NCBI RefSeq assembly: GCF_004332115.1
Contig: NZ_SJPA01000002.1
Span: 124,001 to 188,000 of the forward strand
Direction: 5' to 3'
Origin: Chlorobium sp. N1
GTDB lineage: Bacteria > Bacteroidota > Chlorobiia > Chlorobiales > Chlorobiaceae
Length of the DNA stretch: 64,000 nucleotides
Positions within the stretch are counted from its first letter, which is position 1. Every line of letters begins with the position of its first letter. The notes below the pieces were generated by a model, which saw only the letters and a program-made list of their open reading frames with translations, was not told the origin of the DNA and did not search any database. Position numbers and translations under genes: made by a program. This document shows positions 11,393 to 20,888 of this stretch, piece by piece.

Positions 11393-12427
11393 TTATTTTT
11401 TATGGGTCTTGTGGTCCTCTTTGACATGTTCCGACATCTCGCGGAACTCCTCACGGAACTTCTTCATGCCTTTCGACGCCTTCACGAGCGGCGGCGGCGG
11501 CGGCGTGCGGCGCTTCAGGATCATCTTCACGGCCATCGGCAGGAGGTTCTTCACGGTCCATGCCACGCCGTTGGTGCGGAACGGCAGGGTAGCCTCGACC
11601 AGCTTGCCCTTCTTCTCGATGTCCGACATGAACGCCTCGGCGTGCTTGGCGCCGGCGGTGTCCTTCATGCCGCGCGACTCGATCGCGTCCTCACGGATGC
11701 CGTGGATGGCGTCCATGATCGGGATGCTTTTGACGCAGGTCTCCTGGCAGCGGTAGCAGTGCGTGCAGTCCCAGACGCCGTGGTCCTGCACCAGTTCGGC
11801 GAGGCGCACGTCGTGGAGCCCGTCGCGCGAGTCGACGTTCATGCGGTGGGACTTCAGGAGCACCGCCGGGGAGACGTACTCCTTGTTGGCGCGCAGGATG
11901 CTGCACTCCGAGACGCAGGAAGCGCAGAGAATGCAGTCGGTGGCCTTGTCGTACCGGCTGAACTCCTCTTCGGAGACGAGGAACTCCTTTCGGCCCATCT
12001 CGGACTCCTCCATGGTGGAGACGACCCAGTTGGAGTAGTGCTTCATCTTGCCGACGAGGGGGTCCATGTCGACGATGAGGTCCTTGAGCAGCGGCAGGTT
12101 GCGCAGCGGCTCGATCCTGATGATGCCCGCCTCGCGGCACTTCGGCAGCTCGTCCCACACCTGGGTGGTGCAGGCCAGCTTGGAGATGCCGTTGATGCGC
12201 ATGCCGCAGGAGCCGCAGATGCCGGCCTGGCAGAAGACGCGGTAGCTGACGGAGGCGTCGATGTTCTCCTTGATGTAGTTCAGGGCGCGAAGCACCGTGA
12301 TACCCCGTTCGACCGGGATGGTATAGTCATCGAAATAGGGCTTGCTGTCGACCTGGGGGTTCAGCCGGAACACCCGGAAGGTGACGTCGCGCTTGCCTTC
12401 GATATGCTGGTCGCTAGAGACAGTCAT
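11393..12427 (-). CDS. sdhB: Succinate dehydrogenase/fumarate reductase iron-sulfur subunit
   Basis: 344 aa, longer than the classical ~240 aa because of a Lys/Pro-rich C-terminal tail ([17 protein letters not shown]). The [2Fe-2S] loop is CQAGICGSC. Two further Cys clusters, CILCASC and [11 protein letters not shown], ligate the [4Fe-4S] and [3Fe-4S] or equivalent centers. It relays electrons between the flavoprotein and the CCG subunit. Twelve bases separate it from sdhA. In green sulfur bacteria this complex would supply the fumarate reduction step of the reductive TCA cycle. Direction of catalysis is inferred, not seen. Confidence 0.94.
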   Translation of the reverse strand: MTVSSDQHIEGKRDVTFRVFRLNPQVDSKPYFDDYTIPVERGITVLRALNYIKENIDASVSYRVFCQAGICGSCGMRINGISKLACTTQVWDELPKCREAGIIRIEPLRNLPLLKDLIVDMDPLVGKMKHYSNWVVSTMEESEMGRKEFLVSEEEFSRYDKATDCILCASCVSECSILRANKEYVSPAVLLKSHRMNVDSRDGLHDVRLAELVQDHGVWDCTHCYRCQETCVKSIPIMDAIHGIREDAIESRGMKDTAGAKHAEAFMSDIEKKGKLVEATLPFRTNGVAWTVKNLLPMAVKMILKRRTPPPPPLVKASKGMKKFREEFREMSEHVKEDHKTHKK

Positions 12428-12439
12428 GGGCGCTTGTGA

Positions 12440-14143
12440 TTAATAAGTTCTTTCCTGGAGTTCATGACGGCCCATCGTAACCGGCTTTTCGCCCAGTTCG
12501 AGCCTGCCGTCGACAAGGGTCGCCAGGGTATGCTTGTGCCACTTCCCGTCGTCGCGCGTCGGAAAGTCGGTGCGGGTGTGCGAGCCGCGGCTCTCCTCGC
12601 GGGCGAGAGCCCCGGCGGCGACGGTTTCGGAGAGGTCGAGCATGTTGCGCAGCTCGAGGACCTGCTGCAGGTTGGTGTTGAAGACGTCGCTCGAGTCGAA
12701 CACCCGGACCTTCTTGAAACGCTCCCGGAGCGCCTCGATGTCCTCGATGCCCTTCCGGATGAGCGGAGCCTCGCGGTAGATGCCGACATTCAGGCCGAGC
12801 GTCTGGCCGAGCTCTTCGCGAAGCGCGCCGTAACGCTCGTAGTGCCCGCTGGGCTGCATGTAGCTGCGGATCTCCTCGGAGTGCTCCTTGAGCTCGGCCT
12901 CGCTGATGTTGCCGGGCTCGAAGCTGCGGGCCTCCTCGGCGGCCGTGCGGCCGACGATGCGGCCGAAGACGAGGATGTCGAGCAGGGAGTTGCCGCCGAG
13001 GCGGTTGGCTCCGTGCACCGAGACGCAGGCGCATTCGCCCGCGGCATAGACGCCCTGCATCACGGTACGGCCCTCGTTGTCGGTATCGATGCCGCCCATC
13101 GAGTAGTGGGCCGTCGGACGGACCGGGATGGGCTCCTCGATCGGATCGACGCCCTCGAAGTACATCGACATCTCGCGGATCTGCGGCAGGCGGCTCTTGA
13201 TGAGGTCGGCGCCGAGATGGGTGAGGTCGAGGTGGACGTACTTGCCGGCCGGGCTGTCGAAGCCGCGGCCCTGCAGGATTTCGGTCTCGATCGAACGGGA
13301 GACGAGGTCGCGCGGACCGAGCTCCATCTTCTCCGGCGCGTAGCGCGACATGAAGCGCTCGCCCTGGCTGTTGAGGAGGTAGCCTCCCTCGCCGCGTGCG
13401 CCCTCGGTGACGAGCAGGCCGCTCTTGCGCAGGCCTGTCGGATGGAACTGGACGAACTCCATGTCCTTCAGCGGAAGGCCGGCGCGGTAGCAGATCGCCT
13501 GGCCGTCGCCGGAGTTGCCGGCGGCGTTGCTCGAACGGTTCCAGTACATCTTGGCGTAGCCGCCGGTCGCGAAGATCACGGTGCGGGCGGAGAACGCCTC
13601 GATCTTGCCGGTCTTGATGTCCATTGCGATGAGGCCCTTCGACTGGCTCCCCCTGACGGAGAGGCTGAGGGCGAAGTACTCGTTGAAGAACACCACCCCC
13701 TTCTTCAGGCACTGTTCATAGAGGGTCTGGAGGATGGTGTGGCCGGTCTTGTCGGCGCAGTAGCAGCAGCGGGGGCGTCCGGCGCCGCCGAAGGGGCGCT
13801 GGGCGATCGTTTTGTCGTCGAGCCGCGACCAGGGGGTGCCGATGTTGTCGAGCTCGCGGATGATCTTCGGCGCCTCGGAGCAGAGCACCTCGACGGCGTC
13901 CTGGTCGGCCAGGTAGTCGCTTCCCTTGATGGTGTCGAAGATGTGCAGGTCGACCGAGTCGTCCTTGGCCGTGTTGGCGAGCGCCGCGTTGGCCCCGCCC
14001 TGGGCGGCCGAGGTGTGCGAGCGGTTGGGGTAGACCTTCGAGAGGACGGCGATGTTCAGCGACGGGTTCGTCTTCATCGCTTCCATGGCCGCGTAGAGCC
14101 CGGCTCCGCCGCCTCCGACGATAATGATGTCAAATGGTTTCAT
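12440..14143 (-). CDS. sdhA: Succinate dehydrogenase/fumarate reductase flavoprotein subunit
   Basis: 567 aa. FAD dinucleotide loop IIVGGGGAGLYAAMEAM is at residues 7-23. SHTSAAQGGANAAL contains the region of the covalent FAD-binding His. HPTGLRKSGLLVTEGARGEGG and RPTAHYSMGGIDT carry the dicarboxylate site. It interconverts succinate and fumarate. First gene of the three-gene unit, with ATG at 14143 and a 133-base gap to the next gene upstream. No anchor gene of the sdhCD type is present nearby, which fits the CCG-type third subunit. Confidence 0.96.
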   Translation of the reverse strand: MKPFDIIIVGGGGAGLYAAMEAMKTNPSLNIAVLSKVYPNRSHTSAAQGGANAALANTAKDDSVDLHIFDTIKGSDYLADQDAVEVLCSEAPKIIRELDNIGTPWSRLDDKTIAQRPFGGAGRPRCCYCADKTGHTILQTLYEQCLKKGVVFFNEYFALSLSVRGSQSKGLIAMDIKTGKIEAFSARTVIFATGGYAKMYWNRSSNAAGNSGDGQAICYRAGLPLKDMEFVQFHPTGLRKSGLLVTEGARGEGGYLLNSQGERFMSRYAPEKMELGPRDLVSRSIETEILQGRGFDSPAGKYVHLDLTHLGADLIKSRLPQIREMSMYFEGVDPIEEPIPVRPTAHYSMGGIDTDNEGRTVMQGVYAAGECACVSVHGANRLGGNSLLDILVFGRIVGRTAAEEARSFEPGNISEAELKEHSEEIRSYMQPSGHYERYGALREELGQTLGLNVGIYREAPLIRKGIEDIEALRERFKKVRVFDSSDVFNTNLQQVLELRNMLDLSETVAAGALAREESRGSHTRTDFPTRDDGKWHKHTLATLVDGRLELGEKPVTMGRHELQERTY

Positions 14144-14276
14144 TCGCTCAAGTCTTGTGTATGGCCTCTCTCGGGCAGGCGCACGGATTAAACTGGGGGC
14201 ACGGCAGTGCCGCAGCCCCGCATACTGGATACTCTCTTACCGGAAACGTTCGGGTGGCGACGAAGGGGCCGCCTCC

Positions 14277-14723
14277 TTACAGGGCGACGTGGTCGTCATG
14301 CGCCGGAAGCTCCTCGACGGCGTGCAGGACGTCGGTCATGTTGAGGACGCCGACCACCGCGTTGCCGTCCATGACGGTCAGGCGACGGACGTTGGTGCGC
14401 TTCATCATGCGCAGCGCGTACTTGATGCGCAGGCTCGGGTTGACGCTGATGACCGGCTTGCTCATGATCTGGAAGACCGGGGTGTTCCACGGATCGCGGT
14501 GCACGTCCTCGCCGGGATCGATGACCTTGCCGAGGATGTCCTTTTCGGTGATGACGCCGTAGCAGTCGTCCTCATTGCGGGGCTCGACGATCAGGCCGCT
14601 CTCGCCGCTTTTTTTCATGATCTGCAGGGCCTCTGCAACGGTGCAGCTTCCCTTGATGATTGCGAAATCCTTCTGCATGAGGGCCGATACCGGGAGCGTA
14701 CGAAGAGTGATGAGCTGGTCCAT
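14277..14723 (-). CDS. Tandem CBS-domain protein
   Basis: 148 aa consisting almost only of two CBS domains (about residues 9-70 and 85-145), a Bateman module that usually binds adenosyl ligands. Visible signatures: [20 protein letters not shown] then [14 protein letters not shown], and [20 protein letters not shown] then [16 protein letters not shown] at 14723 ([12 protein letters not shown]) is preferred; in-frame sequence further upstream is Pro/Arg/Ser-rich and non-conserved. It lies upstream of sdhA on the same strand but 133 bases away, so co-regulation is possible but unproven. No effector or target is identifiable. Confidence 0.85.
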   Translation of the reverse strand: MDQLITLRTLPVSALMQKDFAIIKGSCTVAEALQIMKKSGESGLIVEPRNEDDCYGVITEKDILGKVIDPGEDVHRDPWNTPVFQIMSKPVISVNPSLRIKYALRMMKRTNVRRLTVMDGNAVVGVLNMTDVLHAVEELPAHDDHVAL

Positions 14724-14921
14724 AGTCGACAACAGGTTACGTGTGGATGGATGAAACACCGGAGCTGGCTGCGAAGCGTCTGCCGGCCGTACTGCATGAA
14801 ATCTGGGACAGGCGCGGGGCCCGCAGTCCCGAGGGGGATAAAAACTCAGCCTACAATGTAAGAAAAAAGGTGCACGGAGCAAAATCGCCGCAGGAACCCG
14901 GCCGGGCGGGAGCCCTCCCGT

Positions 14922-15569
14922 TCAGGCGATGCCGTGCTCCCGCTTGTAGGCGGCCCAGTTGCGCTTGAGCTCGAGGAAGGCCTCGAAGCCGGGGCGGGTG
15001 AGGAAGGGGTTCGTGCTCCGCTGGGTGCCGATGTCGGAGGAGGGGCTGGTGCCGTAGTCGTGGCCGGGCCACACCTTCGTCTCAGGCGGGAACGCCATGA
15101 GCCTGGAGGTAAGCGAGTCGTACTCCTGCCGGGCATCCTCATCGGTCGCGGTGCCGCCGACCTTGCCGACGAAAAGCGTATCGCCGGTGAAGAGGTTGCC
15201 GTCCGAATACAGGCAGATGCTGTCGGGCGTGTGGCCGGGGGTATGGATGATCTCGACCGAGAGCCGGCCGAGGGGAAAGCGTGCGCCGTCCTCCACCGTG
15301 AGCCCGGTTTCCGGGCAGAGGTATCCGTAGAGGAGAGGCTCGAGTCCGGTGAGGCGGCGGATCTCGTCGTTGCCGGAGGTGTGGTCGGAGTGGTCGTGGG
15401 TGCAGAAGACGTAGCGCAGCCGGAACCCCTCATCCCGGGCGGCCCTGACGACCGACTGCGGATCGAACGAGGGGTCCAGGGCGAACGCCTCTCCGGTTTC
15501 CGGGTCGGCGGCGAGATAGGCGAAGTTCCTGTCGCCGCCGACCCGGATCTGGCGTACGGTGAGCGCCAC
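14922..15569 (-). CDS. Metallo-beta-lactamase-fold hydrolase, glyoxalase II / persulfide dioxygenase-like
   Basis: 215 aa. Metal ligands: THDHSDH (HxHxDH), HTPGH, TGDTLF and GHDYG. The C-terminal GHDYG followed by an Ile-Gly and NPFL stretch resembles the ETHE1/persulfide dioxygenase and glyoxalase II group, so the enzyme may oxidise persulfides or cleave thioesters. The sequence alone does not separate these. Start is GTG at 15569, with TGAGGAG four bases upstream; no good ATG exists. It is the last gene of the minus-strand operon headed by the CstR-like repressor, 8 bases after the preceding small gene, which favours a sulfur-detoxifying role. Confidence 0.82.
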   Translation of the reverse strand: MALTVRQIRVGGDRNFAYLAADPETGEAFALDPSFDPQSVVRAARDEGFRLRYVFCTHDHSDHTSGNDEIRRLTGLEPLLYGYLCPETGLTVEDGARFPLGRLSVEIIHTPGHTPDSICLYSDGNLFTGDTLFVGKVGGTATDEDARQEYDSLTSRLMAFPPETKVWPGHDYGTSPSSDIGTQRSTNPFLTRPGFEAFLELKRNWAAYKREHGIA

Positions 15570-15577
15570 GGGGCTCC

Positions 15578-15886
15578 TCAGAAGAACTTTTCGACGTTCA
15601 TGAGGAACGCCCGCGCGGGGAAGTCCTTGTCGACGGCGATGGGGTTCCGCTCGAGCTCCGCCATGATCTCCTCTGCCTTTGCGGCATCGAGGATGGCGAA
15701 GCAGAGCGAGCTGTAGGTGCCGAGGCTTTCGTCGGCCGGCCACCAGGACATGCTCTCCTTCTCGGAGCGCTGGCAGTTGCAGCCGCGGATGGCGATGTTG
15801 GAGAACATATGGACCCGGTGCTGCTGAAAGAGCTTGCGGACCTGGGGGCGGGTCTCCTCATGCCCCATGATTGCCAGAAACTTCAT
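15578..15886 (-). CDS. Small two-Cys protein linked to RND efflux
   Basis: 102 aa, not confidently assigned. It starts MKFLAIMGHEETRPQVRKLF, has a GCNC Cys pair at about residues 35-38, and contains a C-terminal part (FAILDAAKAEEIMAELERN) that looks like a small alpha/beta ferredoxin- or PII-like fold. Some metal RND operons carry a small PII-like protein (DUF3240), which is the nearest comparison, at low certainty. GAGGGAG precedes the ATG. It sits 21 bases after the RND gene and 8 before the hydrolase gene, so it is firmly part of this operon. The Cys pair could bind metal or sulfane sulfur. Confidence 0.7.
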   Translation of the reverse strand: MKFLAIMGHEETRPQVRKLFQQHRVHMFSNIAIRGCNCQRSEKESMSWWPADESLGTYSSLCFAILDAAKAEEIMAELERNPIAVDKDFPARAFLMNVEKFF

Positions 15887-15907
15887 GATGGACTCCCTCT
15901 TTTGGGG

Positions 15908-18900
15908 TTAAGCGTTTTTCTTTTCAGCCATGTAGTAGACCAGCGGCACGACGACGAGCGTGAGCACCGTCGAGAGCACGCCGCCCCAGATCATCGAGAT
16001 GGCAAGACCCTGGAAGATCGGGTCGAAGAGCATGACGACCGAGCCGATGACCACCGCACCGGAGGTGAGGATGATCGGGCGGGTACGCACCGCGGCCGAC
16101 TCGATGATGGCCTGCTTGAGGCCTTCGCCCTCGTCGCGGCGGATCTGGATGAAGTCGATCAGCAGCACCGAGTTGCGGACCATGATGCCGGCAAGGGCGA
16201 TCATGCCGATCATGCTGGTCGCCGTGAAGAACGCTCCGTGGATCCAGTGGCCGGGGATGATGCCGACCAGGCTCAGCGGGATGGCGATCATCATGATGAG
16301 CGGCGTCTTGAAGGACTGGAACCAGCCGACGATGAGCAGGTAGATGATGACGAGCACGACGGCGAACGCGGTGCCGAGATCGCGGAACACCTCGAAGGTG
16401 ATCTGCCACTCGCCGTCCCACTTCATCGCGGTTTTGGCCTCGCTCTCGGGCAGCGAGGTGTAGAGCGGCGAGATGCTGTGGCCGCCGGGCAGCTTCAGCG
16501 CCTCGATCTTCTTGTCCATCTCGAGCATGGCGTAGACCGGGCTCTCGGTGATGCCGGCCACGTCGGCCGTCACGTAGACCACGTCATGCAGGTCCTTGCG
16601 GTAGATGCTCTTGTCCTGGACGGTCTTTTCCACCCTGACCAGCTCGGAGAGCGGGATCATCTCGCCGGCGCGCAGGCGGCTCGTCATCGAGCCCATGCCC
16701 TGCGACTGCACGAAGATGTTGGAGAGGTCCTTGAGCGAGGTGCGGTCGGCTTTCGGCAGGCGGACGTTGATCGTCACCTGCTCGAGATCCGGCTGGCGGT
16801 GCAGCGCGCCGACGTCCATGCCGGCGACCGACATGCGGAGCGTCTGGGCGATCTGCTCGACAGAGACACCGCGGAAGGCGGCCTTCTTCTGGTCGACGAC
16901 GAGCTCGTAGACCTCCTGGTCGTCCTCGACGAGCCAGTCGACGTCGACCACGCCCGGGGTCTCCAGGAAGATCTCCTTCACCTTCCGGGCCAGCTCGATG
17001 CGCTCCTTCTCGGTGGGGCCGTAGATCTCGGCGACGAGCGTGGAGAGGACCGGAGGTCCGGGAGGGATCTCGACGATCTTGGCGTTGGCGCCGTACCTGC
17101 GGCCGATCTCCTGCACGCCCTCGCGGACGCGCTTGGCGATGTCGTGGCTCTGGTCGCTGCGCAGGCCCTTGTCGATAAGGTTGACCTGGATGTCGGCCAT
17201 GTTGTCGCCGTGGCGGAGGTAGTAGTGGCGCACGAGGCCGTTGAAGTTGATCGGGGCGTTGGTGCCGGCGTAGTACTGGCAGCTCTCGACCTCGGGAACG
17301 GTGCGCAGGTAGCCCGAGATCTCCTGGGCCACGCGGCCGGTCTCCTCGAGCGCGGTGCCTTCCGGCATGTCGATGATGACCTGGAACTCGTTCTTGTTGT
17401 CGAACGGCAGCATCTTCATCTGCACGGCCTTGAGCGGCACGAGGGCGATGGCGCCGAGGAGCATCATGCCGACGACCCCGAAGGCCATCCAGCGCTTCAG
17501 GCCGCTGTCGATGAGCGGAGAGAGAATGGAGTTGAAGACCTTGTAGTAGGGGGTCTTCGTGATGTCGTACTCCTCATGGCCGCCATCCTCGGTCTTGAGC
17601 AGGCGGTAGGAGAGCCACGGGGTTGCGATGAGCGCGACGAGCAGCGAGAAGATCATGGCCAGCGAGGCGCCGATCGGCATAGGGCTCATGTAGGGGCCCA
17701 TGAGGCCCGAGACGAAGATCATCGGCAGGACGGCGGCGATGACGGTGAAGGTCGCCAGGATCGTCGGGTTGCCGACCTCGCTGACCGCGGTGATGGCCGC
17801 CTGCAGCTTCGGCTGGCGCTTCATCGAGAAGTGCCGGTGGATGTTCTCTGCGATGATGATGGAGTCGTCGACGACGATACCCGTCACGAAGATGAGCGCG
17901 AAGAGCGTCACGCGGTTGAGCGAGTAGTCGAAGAGGAAGTAGACGAGAAGCGTGAGGGCGAAGGTGATCGGCACCGACATGAAGTTGACGAGCGCGCCCC
18001 TCCATCCGAGGAAGAAGCCGACGACGATCGTCACGGCCACAACGGCGATGCTGAGATGCTCGAGGAGGGTGAAGACCTTCTCGGTGGCGGTCTCGCCGTA
18101 GTTGCGGGTCTCGGTGACGGTGATGTTCTCGGGAATGACGCTGCCCTCGAGATGCTCGACCTTCGCAATCACCTTGCCGGCAAGCACGCTGGCATCGGTG
18201 CCCTTGCGCTTGGCGACGGTGAGCGTCACGGCCGGGTACTCGCCTTCGGGCTGGCCCGCGGGAGCGGCTGCGCCCCAGGTGAAGAAGTTGTAGTTGTCGA
18301 TCTCCTCGGGTCCGTCGGTGACCGTGGCCACGTCGCGGACGTAGACCGGGGAGCCGCCGGAGACGCCGACGACGACGCTCCGGACATCCTCGACGCTCTC
18401 GAGGAACTTGCCGGTGCGGACGATGACCTCACGGTTCATCGATGTGAAGTCGCCGGAGGTGATCTGGCTGTTGGCCGACTTGATCTGCATCATGATCTGC
18501 ATGGCGCTGACATTGTAGCGCTGCAGCTTCTCCTTGTCGAGCAGGATGCGGATCTGGCGCTTCAGGCCGCCCTTGATCTCGACATCGCCGATGTCGGGGA
18601 TCTTCTTGAGCTCGTCGGCCACGTCGAGGGCCGCCCTGCGGAGGTGCTGCGGATCGGCATCCTTGCCCCAGAAGGTGAGGTTGAGCACCGGAACGTCGTC
18701 GATGGCGACCTTCTTCATGAGCGGCATCTGGACGCCTGCGGGCATCTTGTCCATGTTCTTCATGAGGGTGGCCCAGAGCTTGACCATGCTCTCCTCGGTG
18801 CTCGCGCCGACGTCGTAGCGGACGGTGACGAGGGCGAAGTCGGGCATGGAGGTCGAGTAGACGTAATCGACGCCCTGGATCTCGGTGAGGCTGCGCTCGA

Positions 18901-19114
18901 ACGGCTTGGCGACGCGTTCGGAAACCTCTGCGGGCGCGGCCCCCGGGTAGGGAATATAGATGTCGACCATCGGCACGACGATCTGCGGCTCCTCCTCCCT
19001 CGGGGTCATGAACGTCGCGATGACGCCCACCAGGAGCGCCGCAACCATCAGGAGGGGCGTAATCTTCGAATTGATAAACTGTTTGGCGAGTTTACCGGCG
19101 ATACCTTCATTCAT
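15908..19114 (-). CDS. RND (HAE-1/AcrB-like) efflux transporter
   Basis: 1068 aa, full family length. Inner-membrane proton-driven pump: TM1 at residues 18-38, a large periplasmic loop, a central helix cluster with the proton-relay GIVVDDSIIIAENIHR, a second periplasmic loop and a C-terminal cluster ending in YYMAEKK. In TM10 the position of the AcrB Lys940 reads Arg (IMVRNSVLLIDF). It overlaps the upstream adaptor gene by four bases (ATGA). No heavy-metal (CzcA) signature was noticed, so it is grouped with HAE-1. Substrate is unknown, but the operon regulator and the hydrolase point to sulfur species. Confidence 0.93.
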   Translation of the reverse strand: MNEGIAGKLAKQFINSKITPLLMVAALLVGVIATFMTPREEEPQIVVPMVDIYIPYPGAAPAEVSERVAKPFERSLTEIQGVDYVYSTSMPDFALVTVRYDVGASTEESMVKLWATLMKNMDKMPAGVQMPLMKKVAIDDVPVLNLTFWGKDADPQHLRRAALDVADELKKIPDIGDVEIKGGLKRQIRILLDKEKLQRYNVSAMQIMMQIKSANSQITSGDFTSMNREVIVRTGKFLESVEDVRSVVVGVSGGSPVYVRDVATVTDGPEEIDNYNFFTWGAAAPAGQPEGEYPAVTLTVAKRKGTDASVLAGKVIAKVEHLEGSVIPENITVTETRNYGETATEKVFTLLEHLSIAVVAVTIVVGFFLGWRGALVNFMSVPITFALTLLVYFLFDYSLNRVTLFALIFVTGIVVDDSIIIAENIHRHFSMKRQPKLQAAITAVSEVGNPTILATFTVIAAVLPMIFVSGLMGPYMSPMPIGASLAMIFSLLVALIATPWLSYRLLKTEDGGHEEYDITKTPYYKVFNSILSPLIDSGLKRWMAFGVVGMMLLGAIALVPLKAVQMKMLPFDNKNEFQVIIDMPEGTALEETGRVAQEISGYLRTVPEVESCQYYAGTNAPINFNGLVRHYYLRHGDNMADIQVNLIDKGLRSDQSHDIAKRVREGVQEIGRRYGANAKIVEIPPGPPVLSTLVAEIYGPTEKERIELARKVKEIFLETPGVVDVDWLVEDDQEVYELVVDQKKAAFRGVSVEQIAQTLRMSVAGMDVGALHRQPDLEQVTINVRLPKADRTSLKDLSNIFVQSQGMGSMTSRLRAGEMIPLSELVRVEKTVQDKSIYRKDLHDVVYVTADVAGITESPVYAMLEMDKKIEALKLPGGHSISPLYTSLPESEAKTAMKWDGEWQITFEVFRDLGTAFAVVLVIIYLLIVGWFQSFKTPLIMMIAIPLSLVGIIPGHWIHGAFFTATSMIGMIALAGIMVRNSVLLIDFIQIRRDEGEGLKQAIIESAAVRTRPIILTSGAVVIGSVVMLFDPIFQGLAISMIWGGVLSTVLTLVVVPLVYYMAEKKNA

Positions 19115-19527
19115 TTGGACTGAACCTCCTCTGTCACAGCCTGACTCTTTGTTACTTTGATTCCGTTACGCAGTGCCGGATCGTAGGATCCGACGACAAG
19201 TTCTCCGGCGTCGAGGCCGGCAAGCACGATGAGGCCGGCGCCGATGGCGTGGCCCGTGCTGATCCAGCGGACCGCGATGCGGCCATCCTCCCCGACGACG
19301 AGCACGCCCGCCATCGCCCCTTCATGGAAGACCGCCGCCGCGGGCACGACGAGCAGGCTTGCGCCCTCTTCCGCCTGGACGGCCCTGACCGGGACGAGAC
19401 CCCCGACATCGAGCGTTTCAGCGGCTGCGGGAGCCGCCGGGGCCGGGGCCTCGCGGTCCGCCCCGCACCCTGCGGCAAGCAGGAGCGGAAGGAGCGCGAG
19501 GAGCATGTTGATTTTCTTCAGTGCCAT
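19111..19527 (-). CDS. Truncated RND periplasmic adaptor (membrane-fusion) lipoprotein
   Basis: 138 aa against the usual 350-400. A lipoprotein signal (LLALLPLLLAAGC, Cys at residue 21) is followed by a short linker. The rest matches only the C-terminal beta-barrel/membrane-proximal part of HlyD/AcrA adaptors: LLVVPAAAVFHEGAMAGVLVV, then VRWISTGHAIGAG and LAGLDAGELVVGSYD. The lipoyl and alpha-hairpin domains that would reach TolC are absent. The tolC-like stop is only 38 bases upstream, so no hidden N-terminal part fits. ATGA overlap with the pump gene suggests it is translated, not a dead fragment. Confidence 0.8.
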   Translation of the reverse strand: MALKKINMLLALLPLLLAAGCGADREAPAPAAPAAAETLDVGGLVPVRAVQAEEGASLLVVPAAAVFHEGAMAGVLVVGEDGRIAVRWISTGHAIGAGLIVLAGLDAGELVVGSYDPALRNGIKVTKSQAVTEEVQSK

Positions 19528-19565
19528 ATGGTTCAGTTGTTTACCGTTCGGTTCAGCGGACCTGC

Positions 19566-20882
19566 CTACCTCTTTCCGTAATACTCAAGCTCGCTCCTGG
19601 CGACCGAGTAGTCGAACTTCGCCTGGTTCAGGCGCATCTTCGCGTAGGTGTAGGCCCCCTCGCGCATGAGCAGCTCGAAGGTCATGGCCTTGCCGGTGCG
19701 GTACTGCCCGCCGATGTAGTCCAGACTGACCCTGGCCTCCTCGAGCGACTGGCCTGCGACCGTGATCCGCTCCATGGCGGTCTTCATCGTGCGGAGCGCC
19801 TTGGCGACCTCGGCCACGCTCTGGCTCTTGGCGGCCTCGTAGCTGTAGCGGGCCTCGCGCTCGCGTGCCTTGGCCTCCTGCACCTTGCCGGAGATGGCCA
19901 TCCCGTCGAAGATCTTCCACTGCATGTTCACACCCACCATCCAGCTCGAGCCGTCGGTGTCGAAGTCGGAGGTGTGGTGGTCGGCGCGGGCGAAGGCGTT
20001 GAGGCGGGGGATGCGAGCTGCGCGGGCCATCTCGCCCTGCTTTTCGGCAAGCTGGCGGTAGGTCTCCATCGCCATGAGATCGCTGCGGGTGGCGCTCGCC
20101 TCCGCCTTCGGCAGCTCGCGCTCGACCGTGAAGGAGCCGGTGGGCTCGATCGTGACGTCGCCGTCGAGGTTCAGCAGCACGCGAAGCGCGTCTTCGGCCT
20201 CCCTGACGCCGTCCTCGAGCATCATCTTCTGCTCGCGGAGCTCGGCGAGGCGGACATCGGTGGAGAGCTTGTCGGACTTCGGCAGCATGCCGGCGCGGTA
20301 GGCCTTCTCAGCCTCCCGGCTGTGGCGCTGCATGGTGGCGATCGACTGGTCGATGGCCGTGATGTTCTGGCGGGCGAGCAGCATGCCGTAGTAGGCCTTG
20401 CTGACGTAGAGCTCGATGGTCTCCTCGGTGCGTGCGGTCATGTACTCCGCTGCGACCTTGGCCTTCTTTGCCATGCCGCGGCCGATTGCGCCGTCACGAT
20501 TGAAAATCGGCTGCATGAGCTGGAGCGAGGTGTTGAAGTCGCTGATGGGATCAGCCTCGTTGAGGGTCGGCCCAAAATCAGTCGCAGGATTGACATTCGT
20601 CTGCATCAGCTTGAAGCCGAAGACGTTGAGCGGATCGTTGGTGCGCGTGAAGTTCTCGGAGAGGGTCACCGAGGGCAGGTAGCTCTTGCGGCTCTCGACG
20701 ATCCGTCCTTCTGCCTGCTCCACGCGGCTTTTGGCAGCCTTCAGGGTGGAGTTGTTCTCGCGGGCCATCGAGATGGCCTCCGTGAGGGAAAGTTTCAGCG
20801 TCCGGGCTGCGGCCTCGGCCCCGGAAGGGGCGGAAATGGAAACCGCGACCAACGCGGCGGTCAGCGCCTTCAGTACCTTCAT
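19566..20882 (-). CDS. TolC-family outer-membrane efflux channel
   Basis: 438 aa. Signal peptide at residues 1-25 (cleavage near GAEAAART). Two OEP repeats follow: LSLTEAISMARENNSTLKAA with ESRKSYLPSVTLS, and MAMETYRQLAEKQGEMARAA with RIPRLNAFARADHH. MQWKIFDGMAISGKVQEAKA is the family landmark for the second barrel strand pair. It forms the outer-membrane exit duct for the pump encoded downstream. It is 6 bases after the repressor gene and 38 before the adaptor, all on the minus strand. Confidence 0.93.
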   Translation of the reverse strand: MKVLKALTAALVAVSISAPSGAEAAARTLKLSLTEAISMARENNSTLKAAKSRVEQAEGRIVESRKSYLPSVTLSENFTRTNDPLNVFGFKLMQTNVNPATDFGPTLNEADPISDFNTSLQLMQPIFNRDGAIGRGMAKKAKVAAEYMTARTEETIELYVSKAYYGMLLARQNITAIDQSIATMQRHSREAEKAYRAGMLPKSDKLSTDVRLAELREQKMMLEDGVREAEDALRVLLNLDGDVTIEPTGSFTVERELPKAEASATRSDLMAMETYRQLAEKQGEMARAARIPRLNAFARADHHTSDFDTDGSSWMVGVNMQWKIFDGMAISGKVQEAKAREREARYSYEAAKSQSVAEVAKALRTMKTAMERITVAGQSLEEARVSLDYIGGQYRTGKAMTFELLMREGAYTYAKMRLNQAKFDYSVARSELEYYGKR

Positions 20883-20888
20883 CGTGTG

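Noticed and set aside
15809-19123. An 1104-codon open frame on the plus strand opposite the RND pump
   Set aside because: It is rich in Asp, His, Arg, Glu and Gly from reading antisense to a GC-rich gene. It has no domain and is opposite a clear RND transporter. Similar long frames opposite sdhA, treS, glgE and the sensor kinase were dismissed for the same reason.
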